A stretch of DNA of 64,000 nt from Gottschalkia purinilytica (GTDB taxonomy: Bacteria > Bacillota > Clostridia > Tissierellales > Gottschalkiaceae): contig NZ_LGSS01000012.1 of the NCBI RefSeq assembly GCF_001190785.1, forward strand, positions 58,807 to 122,806, given 5' to 3'. Below the pieces are notes generated by a model that saw only the letters and a list, made by a program, of their open reading frames with translations, did no database searches and had not been told where the DNA came from. Positions within the stretch are counted from its first letter, which is position 1, and each line of letters starts with the position of its first letter. Below, piece by piece: positions 35,041 to 43,722 of the stretch. The position numbers and the translations under genes were made by a program.

Positions 35041-35988
35041 TTGATAAAAAAGTTTAATAAAAAACTTGTTGCTATAACATCAATGGTTGTTATAGGTACT
35101 ATGATTGTAACAGGCTGTAGCAAGGCTGATACATCTAAAGAAGTAGCACGAGTAAATGGTAAAAGTATTTCAAGAACAGATTTTGATAAAAACTATCAGA
35201 TGATGAAAAAAACATATGAAAGCCAATATGGTAAAGAGGTTTTCAATCAAAAAGATAAAGATGGAAAGACTATGGATCAAGCTTTAAAAGATAACATAAT
35301 AGATATGCTTGTATTTCAAGAATTAGTAATTCAAGATGCTGAAAAACAAAAAATAAAAGTAAAAGATGAGGAAGTACAGAAACAAGTTGATAGTTTTAAA
35401 ACTTTATTAGGAGGAGACGAAAAGTTTAAGGAGTTTTTAAAAAGCAACGATCTTACAGAATCATTTTTTAAAGAAAATCTAAAAAGAGAAATGATTACAG
35501 ATAAATATAAAGAAAAATACATTAAAGATTTAAAGCTAACAGATAAAGAAATAAAAGAGTATTACGATAAAAATAAGAATAATCTTGAAGAAGTTAAGGC
35601 AAGCCATATTTTGGTAGATAAGGAAGGCGAAGCTAAAGAAATATTAAATCAAATAAAAAATGGTGCTAACTTTGATGAATTAACTAAGAAATCGAAAGAA
35701 CCAAATGCAGCGGAAAGAAAAGGTGATCTAGGTTATTTTACAAGAGGTAAAATGGTTGCAGAATTTGAGAAAGCTGCTTTTACACTAAAACCTGGAGAAA
35801 TAAGTGACGTTGTAAAAACTAAATATGGTTATCATATAATAAAAGTTACAGATAAAAAAAGTACACTAGAAGAATTAAAAGATACAATAGCTAAACAATT
35901 ACAAGAAACTAAATATAATGATAAAATGCAAGAATTAAAGAAAGAAGCAAAGGTAGATATATTTTTAAAAACTGAAAAATCTAAATAA
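35041..35988 (+). CDS. PrsA-like lipoprotein peptidylprolyl isomerase
   Basis: A 315-residue lipoprotein foldase. The N-terminal signal sequence ends in a lipobox (IVTGC, Cys at about residue 23), so the protein is anchored to the outer face of the membrane. A SurA-N-like helical region (about 30-175) is followed by a parvulin domain (about 180-275: ASHILVDKEGEAKEILNQI, GGD-like KGDLGYFTRGKMVAEFEKAAF, KTKYGYHIIKV). It helps secreted proteins fold. The start is TTG 35041 with AAAGGAG nine bases upstream; an ATG at 35032 touches that site and is unlikely. It follows mfd closely, as often seen in Clostridia. Confidence 0.9.
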   Translation: MIKKFNKKLVAITSMVVIGTMIVTGCSKADTSKEVARVNGKSISRTDFDKNYQMMKKTYESQYGKEVFNQKDKDGKTMDQALKDNIIDMLVFQELVIQDAEKQKIKVKDEEVQKQVDSFKTLLGGDEKFKEFLKSNDLTESFFKENLKREMITDKYKEKYIKDLKLTDKEIKEYYDKNKNNLEEVKASHILVDKEGEAKEILNQIKNGANFDELTKKSKEPNAAERKGDLGYFTRGKMVAEFEKAAFTLKPGEISDVVKTKYGYHIIKVTDKKSTLEELKDTIAKQLQETKYNDKMQELKKEAKVDIFLKTEKSK

Positions 35989-35993
35989 TAATA

Positions 35994-36028
35994 AAGCCCC
36001 ATTGATTTAAATCAATGGGGTTTTATTA
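35994..36028 (+). terminator. Terminator after the PrsA-like gene
   Basis: CCCCATTGATTT (35997-36008) pairs with AAATCAATGGGG (36009-36020) as a perfect palindrome, followed by TTTTATTATTT. Confidence 0.9.
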
Positions 36029-36258
36029 TTTAATTAAAATATATTAAATAAACTTGGAAGTTTTTTGTGTTTTTGAATTATTTAAGTAATAACTGGTAAC
36101 AATAGAATTAAAGTATTACTTTAAAGGTTTACTTTAATAAAAACATAGTTTAAAATATAACTTTTAAAAAATTCCATTAATGTATAAAACAATAATAAAA
36201 GTAAAATACTAATAGAACAAAATATATTAGTAAGCTTAATATTTAAGGAGGTTTAAAC

Positions 36259-36810
36259 GTGAAAGCGACAGGAATCGTTAGAAGAATTGATGACTTAGGT
36301 AGAGTAGTTATTCCAAAAGAGATCAGACGTACTTTAAGGATAAGAGAAGGTGATCCTTTAGAGATATTTACTGACAGAGAGGGAGAAGTTATACTTAAAA
36401 AATATTCTCCTATAAGTGAGTTAAGTGAATTTGCTACTGAATATGCAGAAGCATTGTATGAAAATATAGGATATACTACAGTTATATGTGATAGAGATAG
36501 TGTAGTAGCTGTAGCTGGGGGCTCTAAAAAAGAATATATGGATAAAAGAATCAGCTCAGAACTAGAAAGAATCATGGAGAGTAGAGAAAATTATGCTGCT
36601 GATGCTTCAAATAAACCTATTAGAGTATCAAGTGAAGATTTAAATCCAGATAAATACACAGCTCAAGTTATCATTCCTATAGTAACTCAGGGAGATCCTA
36701 TAGGTGCAGTTGTACTTATATCAAAAGAAAGTGATGCTAGCATGGGAGAGTTAGAAATTAAGGTAGCTCAAACAGCTGCAGGATTTTTATCAAAACAAAT
36801 GGAACAATAG
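36259..36810 (+). CDS. spoVT: Stage V sporulation transcription factor SpoVT
   Basis: A 183-residue regulator with an N-terminal AbrB-type swapped-hairpin DNA-binding domain (MKATGIVRRIDDLGRVVIPKEIRR, about 1-50) and a C-terminal GAF-like domain (about 55-180). In Bacillus it tunes sigma-G-dependent genes in the forespore. The start is GTG 36259 with GGAGG nine bases upstream. The place between prsA/mfd and the flippase genes is conserved. A sigma-G promoter would be expected in the 270-base gap upstream, but I could not identify one convincingly. Confidence 0.95.
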   Translation: MKATGIVRRIDDLGRVVIPKEIRRTLRIREGDPLEIFTDREGEVILKKYSPISELSEFATEYAEALYENIGYTTVICDRDSVVAVAGGSKKEYMDKRISSELERIMESRENYAADASNKPIRVSSEDLNPDKYTAQVIIPIVTQGDPIGAVVLISKESDASMGELEIKVAQTAAGFLSKQMEQ

Positions 36811-36819
36811 AAATTATGA

Positions 36820-36852
36820 ACTAGACCTATATTGAGTAGGTCTAGTTTTTTT
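36820..36852 (+). terminator. Terminator after spoVT
   Basis: ACTAGACCTA (36820-36829) pairs with TAGGTCTAGT (36837-36846), followed by TTTTTT. Confidence 0.9.
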
Positions 36853-36962
36853 ATGTCATGATTTAGAATTGTAATATAATTAGGTTTATTATGTAATATA
36901 ATTTTGATATAATACTCTTTGGTTGCTAAAAATTTGAAGACCTATACTTAGGGAGGGTATTT

Positions 36963-38573
36963 ATGAGCAAAAATAACTTTCTAAAGGGGGCAGCAATATT
37001 AGGTATTGCTGGTATAATCGTAAAAATTATAGGCGCATTTTACAGAATTCCCCTTTCAAACATAATAACTACTGAAGGTGTTGGATATTATCAGTCAGCA
37101 TATCCTTTTTATGTTTTACTGGTTGCAGTATCAACATCAGGATTTCCAACAGCCGTATCTAAACTTATATCAGAAAAAAGAGCCATAGAAGATTATAGAG
37201 GAGCACATAGAATTTTTAAGATATCCTTTTTAGGGTTTTTAATAGCAGGTGTAACAACCTCATTAGTGGTATTAATTTGGGCTAAATCAATAGCGATAAA
37301 GATAGGAAATGCAAATAGTTATTATTCCTTGCTAGGGTTAGTACCAGCTTTATTATTTGTTCCTATTATGTCTGCATTTAGAGGATACTTCCAAGGTGAG
37401 CAAAATATGGCCCCTACGGCTTTATCACAATTAGTAGAGCAAGTGTTTAGACTTTTAATAGGATTTCCGCTAGCATATGCGTTACTAAGTGAAGGGTTAC
37501 CTCAGGCAGCTGGAGGAGCTTCTTTTGGAGCATCGGCTGGAGCTATAGGGGGAACATTATTAGTCATATTTATATATTCAAAACAAAGAAGAAAAAGAGT
37601 TAGAGAATTTAGGAATAGTATAGAATGTGAACCAGAAAGTACATCAACTATAATTAAAGATATATTAGCAATAGCAATTCCTATAACGATAGGAGCATCT
37701 ATAGTTCCTATTACAAGTACAATAGATACTTGGATTATAATGAATAGACTTCAATCTATAGGATATACTGCTAAACAAGCATCAATGATGTTTGGACAAC
37801 TTACAGGTAATGCACAAACTCTTATAAACTTACCTCAAGCATTATCTACAGCTGTAGCAATGAGTTTAGTACCAGCAATATCTGAATCTCTTGTAAGAAA
37901 AGACTACAAGGGTATGAAGAATATAACCAATTCAGGTATAAGAGTAACTTTACTTATGGGTCTTCCAGCAGCTATAGGATTGTTTGTATTATCAACACCA
38001 ATAATAAATCTGTTGTATTTTAAGAATACTGTTGAAGAGCAATTAGGTGCAGGAATGCTTCTCCAAGTATTATCTATAAGTGTAATATTTTTAACATTAG
38101 TTCAGTCTTTAACTGCCATACTTCAAGGGGTTGGTAAGACGATGATACCAGTTAGAAACTTGGCTATAGGAGCAGTGGTTAAAGCAATATTAAGCTATAC
38201 TTTAACAGGTATTCCTGCTATAAATATAAAAGGGGCAGCTATAAGTACAGTAGCTACTTATGTTGTAGCTTCATTCTTGAACTTTATATATGTTAAGAAG
38301 TATACTAAGGTTGACTTAAAGTTAATGGATACATTTATAAAACCAATAATATCAGTAACCTTAATGGCTATAGTAGTAAAAATCTCCTTTACATTTACTC
38401 AGTCTATGGTTGGAAGTAAATTGGCAACTATAATTGCAATTGGTATAGGTGGTATTGTTTATGGATTGGCTCTACTTGTAACAGGGTCAATTACTTCAGA
38501 GGACTTTGAGTTAATACCAAAAGGAGAAAAATTAGCACAAAAACTAAAATCTATAGGACTTTTAAGAAAATAA
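36963..38573 (+). CDS. MurJ/SpoVB-family (YabM-like) lipid-linked oligosaccharide flippase, copy 1
   Basis: A 536-residue polytopic membrane protein of the MVF/polysaccharide-biosynthesis superfamily, with about 14 hydrophobic helices spread over the whole chain. Conserved pieces are FLKGAAILGIAGIIVKIIGAFYRIPLS at the start, AFRGYFQGEQNMAPTALSQ and NAQTLINLPQALSTAVAMSLVPAISE. Proteins of this type move lipid II or polysaccharide precursors across the membrane; SpoVB acts in spore cortex formation. Its place before mazG equals that of yabM in B. subtilis. ATG follows AGGGAGG. A TTTATT/TATAAT promoter (36885-36913) precedes it, and the same promoter is repeated before copy 2. Confidence 0.85.
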   Translation: MSKNNFLKGAAILGIAGIIVKIIGAFYRIPLSNIITTEGVGYYQSAYPFYVLLVAVSTSGFPTAVSKLISEKRAIEDYRGAHRIFKISFLGFLIAGVTTSLVVLIWAKSIAIKIGNANSYYSLLGLVPALLFVPIMSAFRGYFQGEQNMAPTALSQLVEQVFRLLIGFPLAYALLSEGLPQAAGGASFGASAGAIGGTLLVIFIYSKQRRKRVREFRNSIECEPESTSTIIKDILAIAIPITIGASIVPITSTIDTWIIMNRLQSIGYTAKQASMMFGQLTGNAQTLINLPQALSTAVAMSLVPAISESLVRKDYKGMKNITNSGIRVTLLMGLPAAIGLFVLSTPIINLLYFKNTVEEQLGAGMLLQVLSISVIFLTLVQSLTAILQGVGKTMIPVRNLAIGAVVKAILSYTLTGIPAINIKGAAISTVATYVVASFLNFIYVKKYTKVDLKLMDTFIKPIISVTLMAIVVKISFTFTQSMVGSKLATIIAIGIGGIVYGLALLVTGSITSEDFELIPKGEKLAQKLKSIGLLRK

Positions 38574-38574
38574 T

Positions 38575-38603
38575 AAGCTAGGATTAATCCTAGCTTGTTT
38601 TAT
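38575..38603 (+). terminator. Terminator after flippase copy 1
   Basis: AAGCTAGGATT (38575-38585) pairs with AATCCTAGCTT (38586-38596), a perfect 22-base palindrome, followed by GTTTTATT. A near copy follows the second flippase gene. Confidence 0.8.
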
Positions 38604-38758
38604 TAATCTGTAATGAAAAAGCATGGAATTGGATATAACTCATAATAAGGTAAGTATGCAATATTTAACTAACCTATCATTTTCATTTATTATTTTATAC
38701 AATTTTGATATAATGTAATTCGGTGAAGGTTCTAATACTTGCCCTTAGGAGGATAACC

Positions 38759-40372
38759 ATGAGTAAGAATAGTTTCTTGAAAGGAGCAGCAATATTAGGT
38801 ATTTCTGGTATAATTATAAAGATTATAGGTGCATTTTATAGAATACCTCTTTCAAACATAATAACTACTGAAGGTGTTGGGTATTATCAAACTGTAAATC
38901 CCTATTATACTTTATTATTGGCAGTATCAACATCAGGACTTCCAACAGCTGTATCTAAATTAATAGCAGAAAAGAGAGCTATAAAAGATTACATAGGAGC
39001 ACAGAAAATATTCAAAATATCCTTCTTGGGATTTTTAATAGCGGGACTAACAACTTCCATAGCTGTTCTTTTATTGTCTAAACCTATTGTAACTTATATG
39101 ATAGGTAATGAAAATAGCTATTATTCACTATTAGCTTTAGTACCAGCATTATTATTTGTACCAATTATGTCTGCATTCAGAGGATATTTTCAAGGTAAAC
39201 AAAATATGGTACCTACAGCTTTGTCACAACTTATAGAACAACTATTTAAGTTGATTGTTGGGTTTCCATTAGCATATTTGCTGCTAAGTAGTGGACTTCC
39301 AAAGGCAGCAGGAGGTGCTACTTTTGGAGCATCTGCAGGAGCTATAGTAGGAACAATTTTGATATTAATTATTTATTTTAAGGAAAGAAGAATAAGAGCT
39401 GAAGAAGCTCAAAAGAGTATAAAGTGTGAACAAGAAAGTACATCAAATATAATTAGAAATATATTAGCTATAGCAATTCCTATAACAATAGGAGCATCTA
39501 TAGTGCCAATTATAAGTAGTATAGATACTGTAATAATTATGAAAAGACTTCAAGAAATAGGATATACTGCACAAGAGACTACACGCTTATATGGACAACT
39601 TACAGGAAATGCACAAACTCTCATAAACTTACCACAAGCATTATCTATAGCGGTATCAATGAGTTTAGTTCCAGCCATATCTGAAGCATTTGTGAGACGA
39701 GAGTATAATGATATAAAGAATCTGACTAATTCAGGTATAAGAGTAACCTTACTTATAGGATTACCATCAGCTATAGGATTATTTGTATTATCAACACCAA
39801 TAATAAATCTGTTGTATTTTAAGAATACTGTTGAAGAGCAATTAGGTGCAGGAATGCTTCTTCAAGTATTATCTATAAGTGTAATATTTTTAACATTAGT
39901 TCAGTCTTTAACAGCTATACTTCAAGGAATTGGTAAGCCAATGATACCAGTTAGGAATTTAGCTATAGGTGCAGTGGTTAAGGCTGTATTAAGTTATACA
40001 TTAACAGGTATTCCTGCTATAAACATAAAAGGGGCAGCTATAAGTACAGTAGCCACTTATGTTGTAGCTTCATTTTTGAACTTTATATATGTTAAGAAGT
40101 ATACTAAGGTTGACTTAAAGTTAATGGATACATTTATAAAACCAATAATATCAGTAACCTTAATGGCCATAGTAGTAAAAATCTCCTTTACATTTACTCA
40201 GTCTATGGTTGGAAGTAAATTGGCAACGATAATTGCAATTGGTATAGGTGGTATTGTTTATGGATTGGCTTTACTTATAACAGGAGCAATTACTTCAGAA
40301 GATTTTGAGCTATTGCCAAAGGGAGAAAAATTAGCACGAAGACTAAAATCTATAGGACTTTTAAGAAAATAA
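38759..40372 (+). CDS. MurJ/SpoVB-family (YabM-like) flippase, copy 2
   Basis: A 537-residue tandem paralogue of the preceding gene. The first 340 residues are clearly related but differ at many positions, whereas the C-terminal about 195 residues are nearly identical, also at the DNA level. ATG 38759 is chosen because TAGGAGG precedes it and MSKNSFLKGAAILGI matches copy 1; the frame stays open upstream to a GTG at 38723 without a ribosome binding site. Promoter (TTTATT 38686-38691, TATAAT 38709-38714) and terminator are also copied. Both genes look intact, so both are probably used, perhaps with different substrates or timing. Confidence 0.85.
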   Translation: MSKNSFLKGAAILGISGIIIKIIGAFYRIPLSNIITTEGVGYYQTVNPYYTLLLAVSTSGLPTAVSKLIAEKRAIKDYIGAQKIFKISFLGFLIAGLTTSIAVLLLSKPIVTYMIGNENSYYSLLALVPALLFVPIMSAFRGYFQGKQNMVPTALSQLIEQLFKLIVGFPLAYLLLSSGLPKAAGGATFGASAGAIVGTILILIIYFKERRIRAEEAQKSIKCEQESTSNIIRNILAIAIPITIGASIVPIISSIDTVIIMKRLQEIGYTAQETTRLYGQLTGNAQTLINLPQALSIAVSMSLVPAISEAFVRREYNDIKNLTNSGIRVTLLIGLPSAIGLFVLSTPIINLLYFKNTVEEQLGAGMLLQVLSISVIFLTLVQSLTAILQGIGKPMIPVRNLAIGAVVKAVLSYTLTGIPAINIKGAAISTVATYVVASFLNFIYVKKYTKVDLKLMDTFIKPIISVTLMAIVVKISFTFTQSMVGSKLATIIAIGIGGIVYGLALLITGAITSEDFELLPKGEKLARRLKSIGLLRK

Positions 40373-40373
40373 T

Positions 40374-40401
40374 AAGCTAGGTATAATCCTAGCTTATTTT
40401 G
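40374..40401 (+). terminator. Terminator after flippase copy 2
   Basis: AAGCTAGG (40374-40381) pairs with CCTAGCTT (40388-40395), followed by ATTTTG. A G-to-T change has broken the perfect palindrome of copy 1. Confidence 0.7.
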
Positions 40402-40431
40402 TAAACTATAATGAAGAGCGGAGGGATTTTA

Positions 40432-41910
40432 ATGGCTAAAATAGTAATTATAGGATTAGGACCAGGAGATATAGGTTCTCTTACAATGGAAGCAGTAGAG
40501 AGAATAACTGATGGAAATAAAGTTTTTTTAAGAACAGATAAACATCCTACAGTAAAATACTTAAGAGAAAAACAAATAGATTATGAAACATACGATCACA
40601 TATACGAAGAAGAAGAAGATTTTGATAAAGTATATCAAACAATTGTTAATGATTTATTTGAAAAATCTCAGAAATATGGTATTATAAATTATTGTGTACC
40701 AGGACATCCGCTAGTAGCAGAAAGAACAGTGTCGATTCTGATGGACATGAACAATAAAGGAATAATAGATTTAGATATTATTCCAGGACTTAGCTTTATA
40801 GAACCTGTAATATTATCAGTAGGCTGTGACCCTGTAAATGGGCTTAAGATTGTGGATGGTCTTGATATTTTAGAACAAAATATTGATATTAATGTTGATA
40901 ATATCGTAACACAAGTTTATAATAGGGCTAGGGCTTCTGAACTTAAACTACAACTTATGGACATATATGGGGATGAATACCAAATATATGTAATAAAATC
41001 TGCAGGTATTAAAGAAGAAGAAAAAAAAGTTAAAATTCCTTTGTATCAGGTAGACAGGCTAGACTGGATTGACTATTTAACTAGTATGTATATACCTAAA
41101 ATGAAAAAAGAAGAAAAAAATAAATATGATATGAATAATTTGCTAAGAATAATGGAAATATTAAGAAGTAAGGAAGGATGTCCCTGGGACGCGAAACAAA
41201 CTCATGAGTCTTTAAGACAATATTTAATAGAAGAAGCATATGAAGTAGTTGACGCAATAGATAGCGAAGATATAGATGGAATAGTAGAAGAATTAGGGGA
41301 TGTATTGTTACAAGTTGTTTTTCACAGTCAAATAGGTAAAGAAGAAGGATACTTTAACATATGGGATGTTATATCTGGTATATGTAACAAGCTAATATCT
41401 AGACATCCTCATGTATTTTCCGATTATCAAGCTAATAATTCACAAGAAGCACTTGAAAGTTGGAATGAAATAAAGGCCAAAGAAAAAGACTTCAAAACCT
41501 ATACAGACAGACTTAAAGACGTACCAAGAGTTCTTCCTGGACTTATGAGGAGTTACAAGATACAAAAAAGAGCTGCAGATGTAGGGTTTGACTGGAATGA
41601 TATTTCAGGAGCTATTGAAAAGCTTCATGAGGAGTTTCAAGAAGTTCAGTATGAACTTAATGAAAACAACAAAGAAAGAATTGAAGAAGAAATAGGAGAT
41701 TTTATTTTTGCCACAGTTAATGTTTGTAGATTTTTAGATATTGATCCTGAAAATGCTTTAAATAAAGCTATAAACAAATTTATAGAAAGATTTGAATTTA
41801 TAGAAAAAGAGAGCATAAAGATGGATAAAGATATTAAAACTATGAATCTAGAAGAGATGAATTCTCTTTGGGATAAGGCAAAAATACATAAAATTTCAAA
41901 AAAAAATTAA
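40432..41910 (+). CDS. mazG: Nucleoside triphosphate pyrophosphohydrolase MazG with N-terminal methylase-like domain (YabN)
   Basis: A 492-residue fusion. Residues 1-225 are a tetrapyrrole-methylase-like domain (IVIIGLGPGDIGSLTMEAVERI, YCVPGHPLVAERTV); residues about 235-490 are MazG, with SKEGCPWDAKQTHESLRQYLIEEAYEVVDAI and EELGDVLLQVVFHS, whose Glu and Asp residues bind Mg. MazG hydrolyses (d)NTPs to NMP and pyrophosphate. This fusion is typical of B. subtilis YabN and its position here is conserved. Start: ATG 40432 seven bases after GGAGGG; an ATG at 40411 lies upstream of that site. Confidence 0.93.
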   Translation: MAKIVIIGLGPGDIGSLTMEAVERITDGNKVFLRTDKHPTVKYLREKQIDYETYDHIYEEEEDFDKVYQTIVNDLFEKSQKYGIINYCVPGHPLVAERTVSILMDMNNKGIIDLDIIPGLSFIEPVILSVGCDPVNGLKIVDGLDILEQNIDINVDNIVTQVYNRARASELKLQLMDIYGDEYQIYVIKSAGIKEEEKKVKIPLYQVDRLDWIDYLTSMYIPKMKKEEKNKYDMNNLLRIMEILRSKEGCPWDAKQTHESLRQYLIEEAYEVVDAIDSEDIDGIVEELGDVLLQVVFHSQIGKEEGYFNIWDVISGICNKLISRHPHVFSDYQANNSQEALESWNEIKAKEKDFKTYTDRLKDVPRVLPGLMRSYKIQKRAADVGFDWNDISGAIEKLHEEFQEVQYELNENNKERIEEEIGDFIFATVNVCRFLDIDPENALNKAINKFIERFEFIEKESIKMDKDIKTMNLEEMNSLWDKAKIHKISKKN

Positions 41911-41957
41911 AAATAATGTAATTTAGAAGGAATTTAACTAAAAAAATAGAATAGTTA

Positions 41958-41976
41958 AATACGTATTTTACGTATT
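41958..41976. other. Inverted repeat upstream of hup
   Basis: AATACGT (41958-41964) and ACGTATT (41970-41976) are separated by five bases, 50 bases before the HU start. It could be an operator; it is too A/T-rich and short to act as a terminator. Confidence 0.35.
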
Positions 41977-42025
41977 ACTAGATTTATTTTTAAATTTTAA
42001 AATTGAAAATGAGGAGGTTTTATCT

Positions 42026-42307
42026 ATGAATAAAGCTGAATTGGTTGCTAGCATAGCAGAAAAAAGTAACTTAACTAAAAAGGATGCAGAAAATGCTCTT
42101 AACGCTTTCATGAAAAGCATAGAAGAAGCATTATCTGGTGGTGACAAAGTACAATTAGTAGGATTTGGAACTTTTGAAGTTAGAGAAAGAAAAGCTAGAG
42201 AAGGTAGAAATCCTAGAAATCCAGAAGAAATAATAAAAATACCAGCTTCATCAGCTCCAGTATTCAAAGCTGGAAAATCATTAAAAGAAGCAGTTAATAA
42301 CAAGTAA
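42026..42307 (+). CDS. hup: HU-family DNA-binding protein
   Basis: A 93-residue histone-like protein: MNKAELVASIAEKSNLTKKDAENALNAFMKSIEEAL forms the dimerising helices and VGFGTFEVRERKAREGRNPRNPEEIIKIPA is the DNA-embracing beta arm with its conserved RNP. It bends and compacts the chromosome. Length is typical (90-94). ATG follows GAGGAGG. It sits between mazG and rqcP and has its own strong terminator, as expected for an abundant protein. Confidence 0.95.
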   Translation: MNKAELVASIAEKSNLTKKDAENALNAFMKSIEEALSGGDKVQLVGFGTFEVRERKAREGRNPRNPEEIIKIPASSAPVFKAGKSLKEAVNNK

Positions 42308-42309
42308 AG

Positions 42310-42334
42310 ATCAGGTCAAAGACCTGATTTTTTC
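42310..42334 (+). terminator. Terminator after hup
   Basis: ATCAGGTC (42310-42317) pairs with GACCTGAT (42321-42328) around AAA, followed by TTTTTC. Confidence 0.92.
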
Positions 42335-42456
42335 TTGCCTGTGATTATGACTATTAATAACTATAATTAAAATATAAAAATCATGGTATATAAACATATA
42401 TAGATAGATTCTATAACCATTAAAGCTATAAAATAAGAAGTTTTAGGGGGAATACT

Positions 42457-42696
42457 GTGAGAATAGATAAATTTTTAAAAAATGCTAGAATAATTAAGAG
42501 AAGGACTATTGCAAAGGAAGCATGTGAGCAAGGTCGTGTATTAGTTAATGGAAAAGAAGCAAAACCAGGAACAGAGGTCAAAATTGGTGATAAGATAGAA
42601 CTGAATTTTGGAACTAATACAGTAAAAATAGAAGTAATAGAGATATTAGAGCATGTTCCTAAAGATAAGGCACAAGATTTATATAGAAATTTATAG
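42457..42696 (+). CDS. rqcP: S4-domain RNA-binding protein RqcP (YabO)
   Basis: A 79-residue S4-fold protein (MRIDKFLKNARIIKRRTIAKEACEQGRVLVNGKEAKPG). In B. subtilis RqcP works with RqcH on split 60S-like large subunits, adding C-terminal alanine tails to stalled nascent chains. The start is GTG 42457 after TAGGGGG. The order hup-rqcP-yabP-yabQ-divIC matches B. subtilis yabO to divIC. Confidence 0.92.
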   Translation: MRIDKFLKNARIIKRRTIAKEACEQGRVLVNGKEAKPGTEVKIGDKIELNFGTNTVKIEVIEILEHVPKDKAQDLYRNL

Positions 42697-42710
42697 ATTT
42701 ACATTAATAA

Positions 42711-42775
42711 ATATAGGGTGTTAGCTATAAAATATTATGTTCATATTTTTTATAGCTAACACCCTATATGTTTTA
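42711..42775. terminator. Very long hairpin between rqcP and yabP (probable terminator)
   Basis: A perfect 22-bp stem joins 42711-42732 (core GGGTGTTAGCTAT) and 42748-42769 (core ATAGCTAACACCC) with a 15-base loop. Only GTTTTAC follows, so the T-run is weak, and the element may have an additional role. The core GGGTGTTAGCT is shared with the terminator at 8970. Confidence 0.6.
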
Positions 42776-42779
42776 CAGT

Positions 42780-42809
42780 ATCATAAAATTACTTTTAAAG
42801 GCATACTCT
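42780..42809 (+). promoter_or_regulatory. Possible sigma-E-type promoter of yabP
   Basis: ATCATAAA (42780-42787) and CATACTCT (42802-42809), 14 bases apart, resemble the -35 and CATAnnnT -10 of mother-cell sigma-E promoters. yabP and yabQ are sigma-E genes in B. subtilis. The -10 match is partial. Confidence 0.35.
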
Positions 42810-42838
42810 TTAACATAAAGTATGTTAGGAGGAGTACA

Positions 42839-43123
42839 ATGAGCGAAAAAAATATAGCATCTAAAAATCAGAATATAATACTGGAAGATAGATCCAAATT
42901 AAGTATTTCTGGAGTGGAACATGTGGATAATTTTAACGAAAATACTATAATATTAGGTACTATCAAGGGAGGAATGACAATAAAAGGTGAAGATCTAAAT
43001 ATAAGTAAGCTTAATTTAGATGATGGGAATGTAATTATACAAGGGGTAATTAATAGTATTATATATAGCAATAAAGAAGCATCAAGTGGTAAGGGAGGGC
43101 TCTTAGGTAAAATGTTTAAATAG
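42839..43123 (+). CDS. yabP: Sporulation protein YabP
   Basis: A 94-residue YabP/YqfC-family protein with NQNIILEDRSKLSISGVEHVDNFNENTIILGTIKGGMTIKGEDLNISKLNLDDGNVIIQGVINSI split over a predicted beta-sheet core. It is needed for late spore development in Bacillus, mechanism unknown. ATG 42839 follows TTAGGAGGAG; the frame stays open further upstream but that part runs into the hairpin and is not coding. It precedes yabQ by 40 bases and both belong to one sporulation unit. Confidence 0.9.
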   Translation: MSEKNIASKNQNIILEDRSKLSISGVEHVDNFNENTIILGTIKGGMTIKGEDLNISKLNLDDGNVIIQGVINSIIYSNKEASSGKGGLLGKMFK

Positions 43124-43163
43124 TATAAGTATAATTGATTGTAGCTATTATTGAGGTGATTTG

Positions 43164-43643
43164 ATGGACACTTCCGTTCAAAAACAAATATATATTTTCC
43201 TAGCCACACTATATGGTGGAATAATAATGGCTTTTATATATGATTTATATAGAATATTTAGATATTACTCCAAACCTAAAAAAATTGCTACTTTTATAGA
43301 AGATTTTATTTTTTGGATGATAGTATCTATAGTTGCAGTTATAATTCTTATATTTAGTAGCTGGGGAGAATTGAGAGGATATGTTTTTTTAGGATTCATA
43401 AGTGGAGCTTTATTATATAATAAGTTATTAAGTAGATTTATAATAACTTCCTTGGTGAATTTAGTTAATCTAATTATAAAGGGTCTAAAAAAATTAATAG
43501 ATACTATAATAGCTCCTTTTCTAATTATGAAAAAATATCTAGTAAAGCCATACAAAAAAGTCAAAAAATATTTAAGGATTCCTTCCATTTTTTTTGGTAA
43601 TATAAAAAAGTATATAAAAAATATAATAATGAAAAAAAAATAG
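43164..43643 (+). CDS. yabQ: Spore cortex biosynthesis protein YabQ
   Basis: A 159-residue membrane protein with hydrophobic spans at about 8-28, 45-62 and 70-90, then a basic, lysine-rich cytoplasmic tail of about 60 residues. QIYIFLATLYGGIIMAFIYDLYRIFRYY is the conserved N-terminal pattern. In Bacillus it is a forespore outer-membrane protein needed for cortex formation. ATG 43164 follows GAGGTGA; TTG 43161 is an alternative. Its place between yabP and divIC is conserved. Confidence 0.9.
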   Translation: MDTSVQKQIYIFLATLYGGIIMAFIYDLYRIFRYYSKPKKIATFIEDFIFWMIVSIVAVIILIFSSWGELRGYVFLGFISGALLYNKLLSRFIITSLVNLVNLIIKGLKKLIDTIIAPFLIMKKYLVKPYKKVKKYLRIPSIFFGNIKKYIKNIIMKKK

Positions 43644-43722
43644 ATATGAAAAATTAAAGGAATTTGTGCTATCTATATAGAATTTTTTTGGTATTAAAAC
43701 GTGCTATGTAAGGAGGAATTCT

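Noticed and set aside
36963..40372. Flippase duplication as an assembly artefact
   Set aside because: The 5' halves differ at many codons and the flanking sequences are distinct, so two real copies exist.
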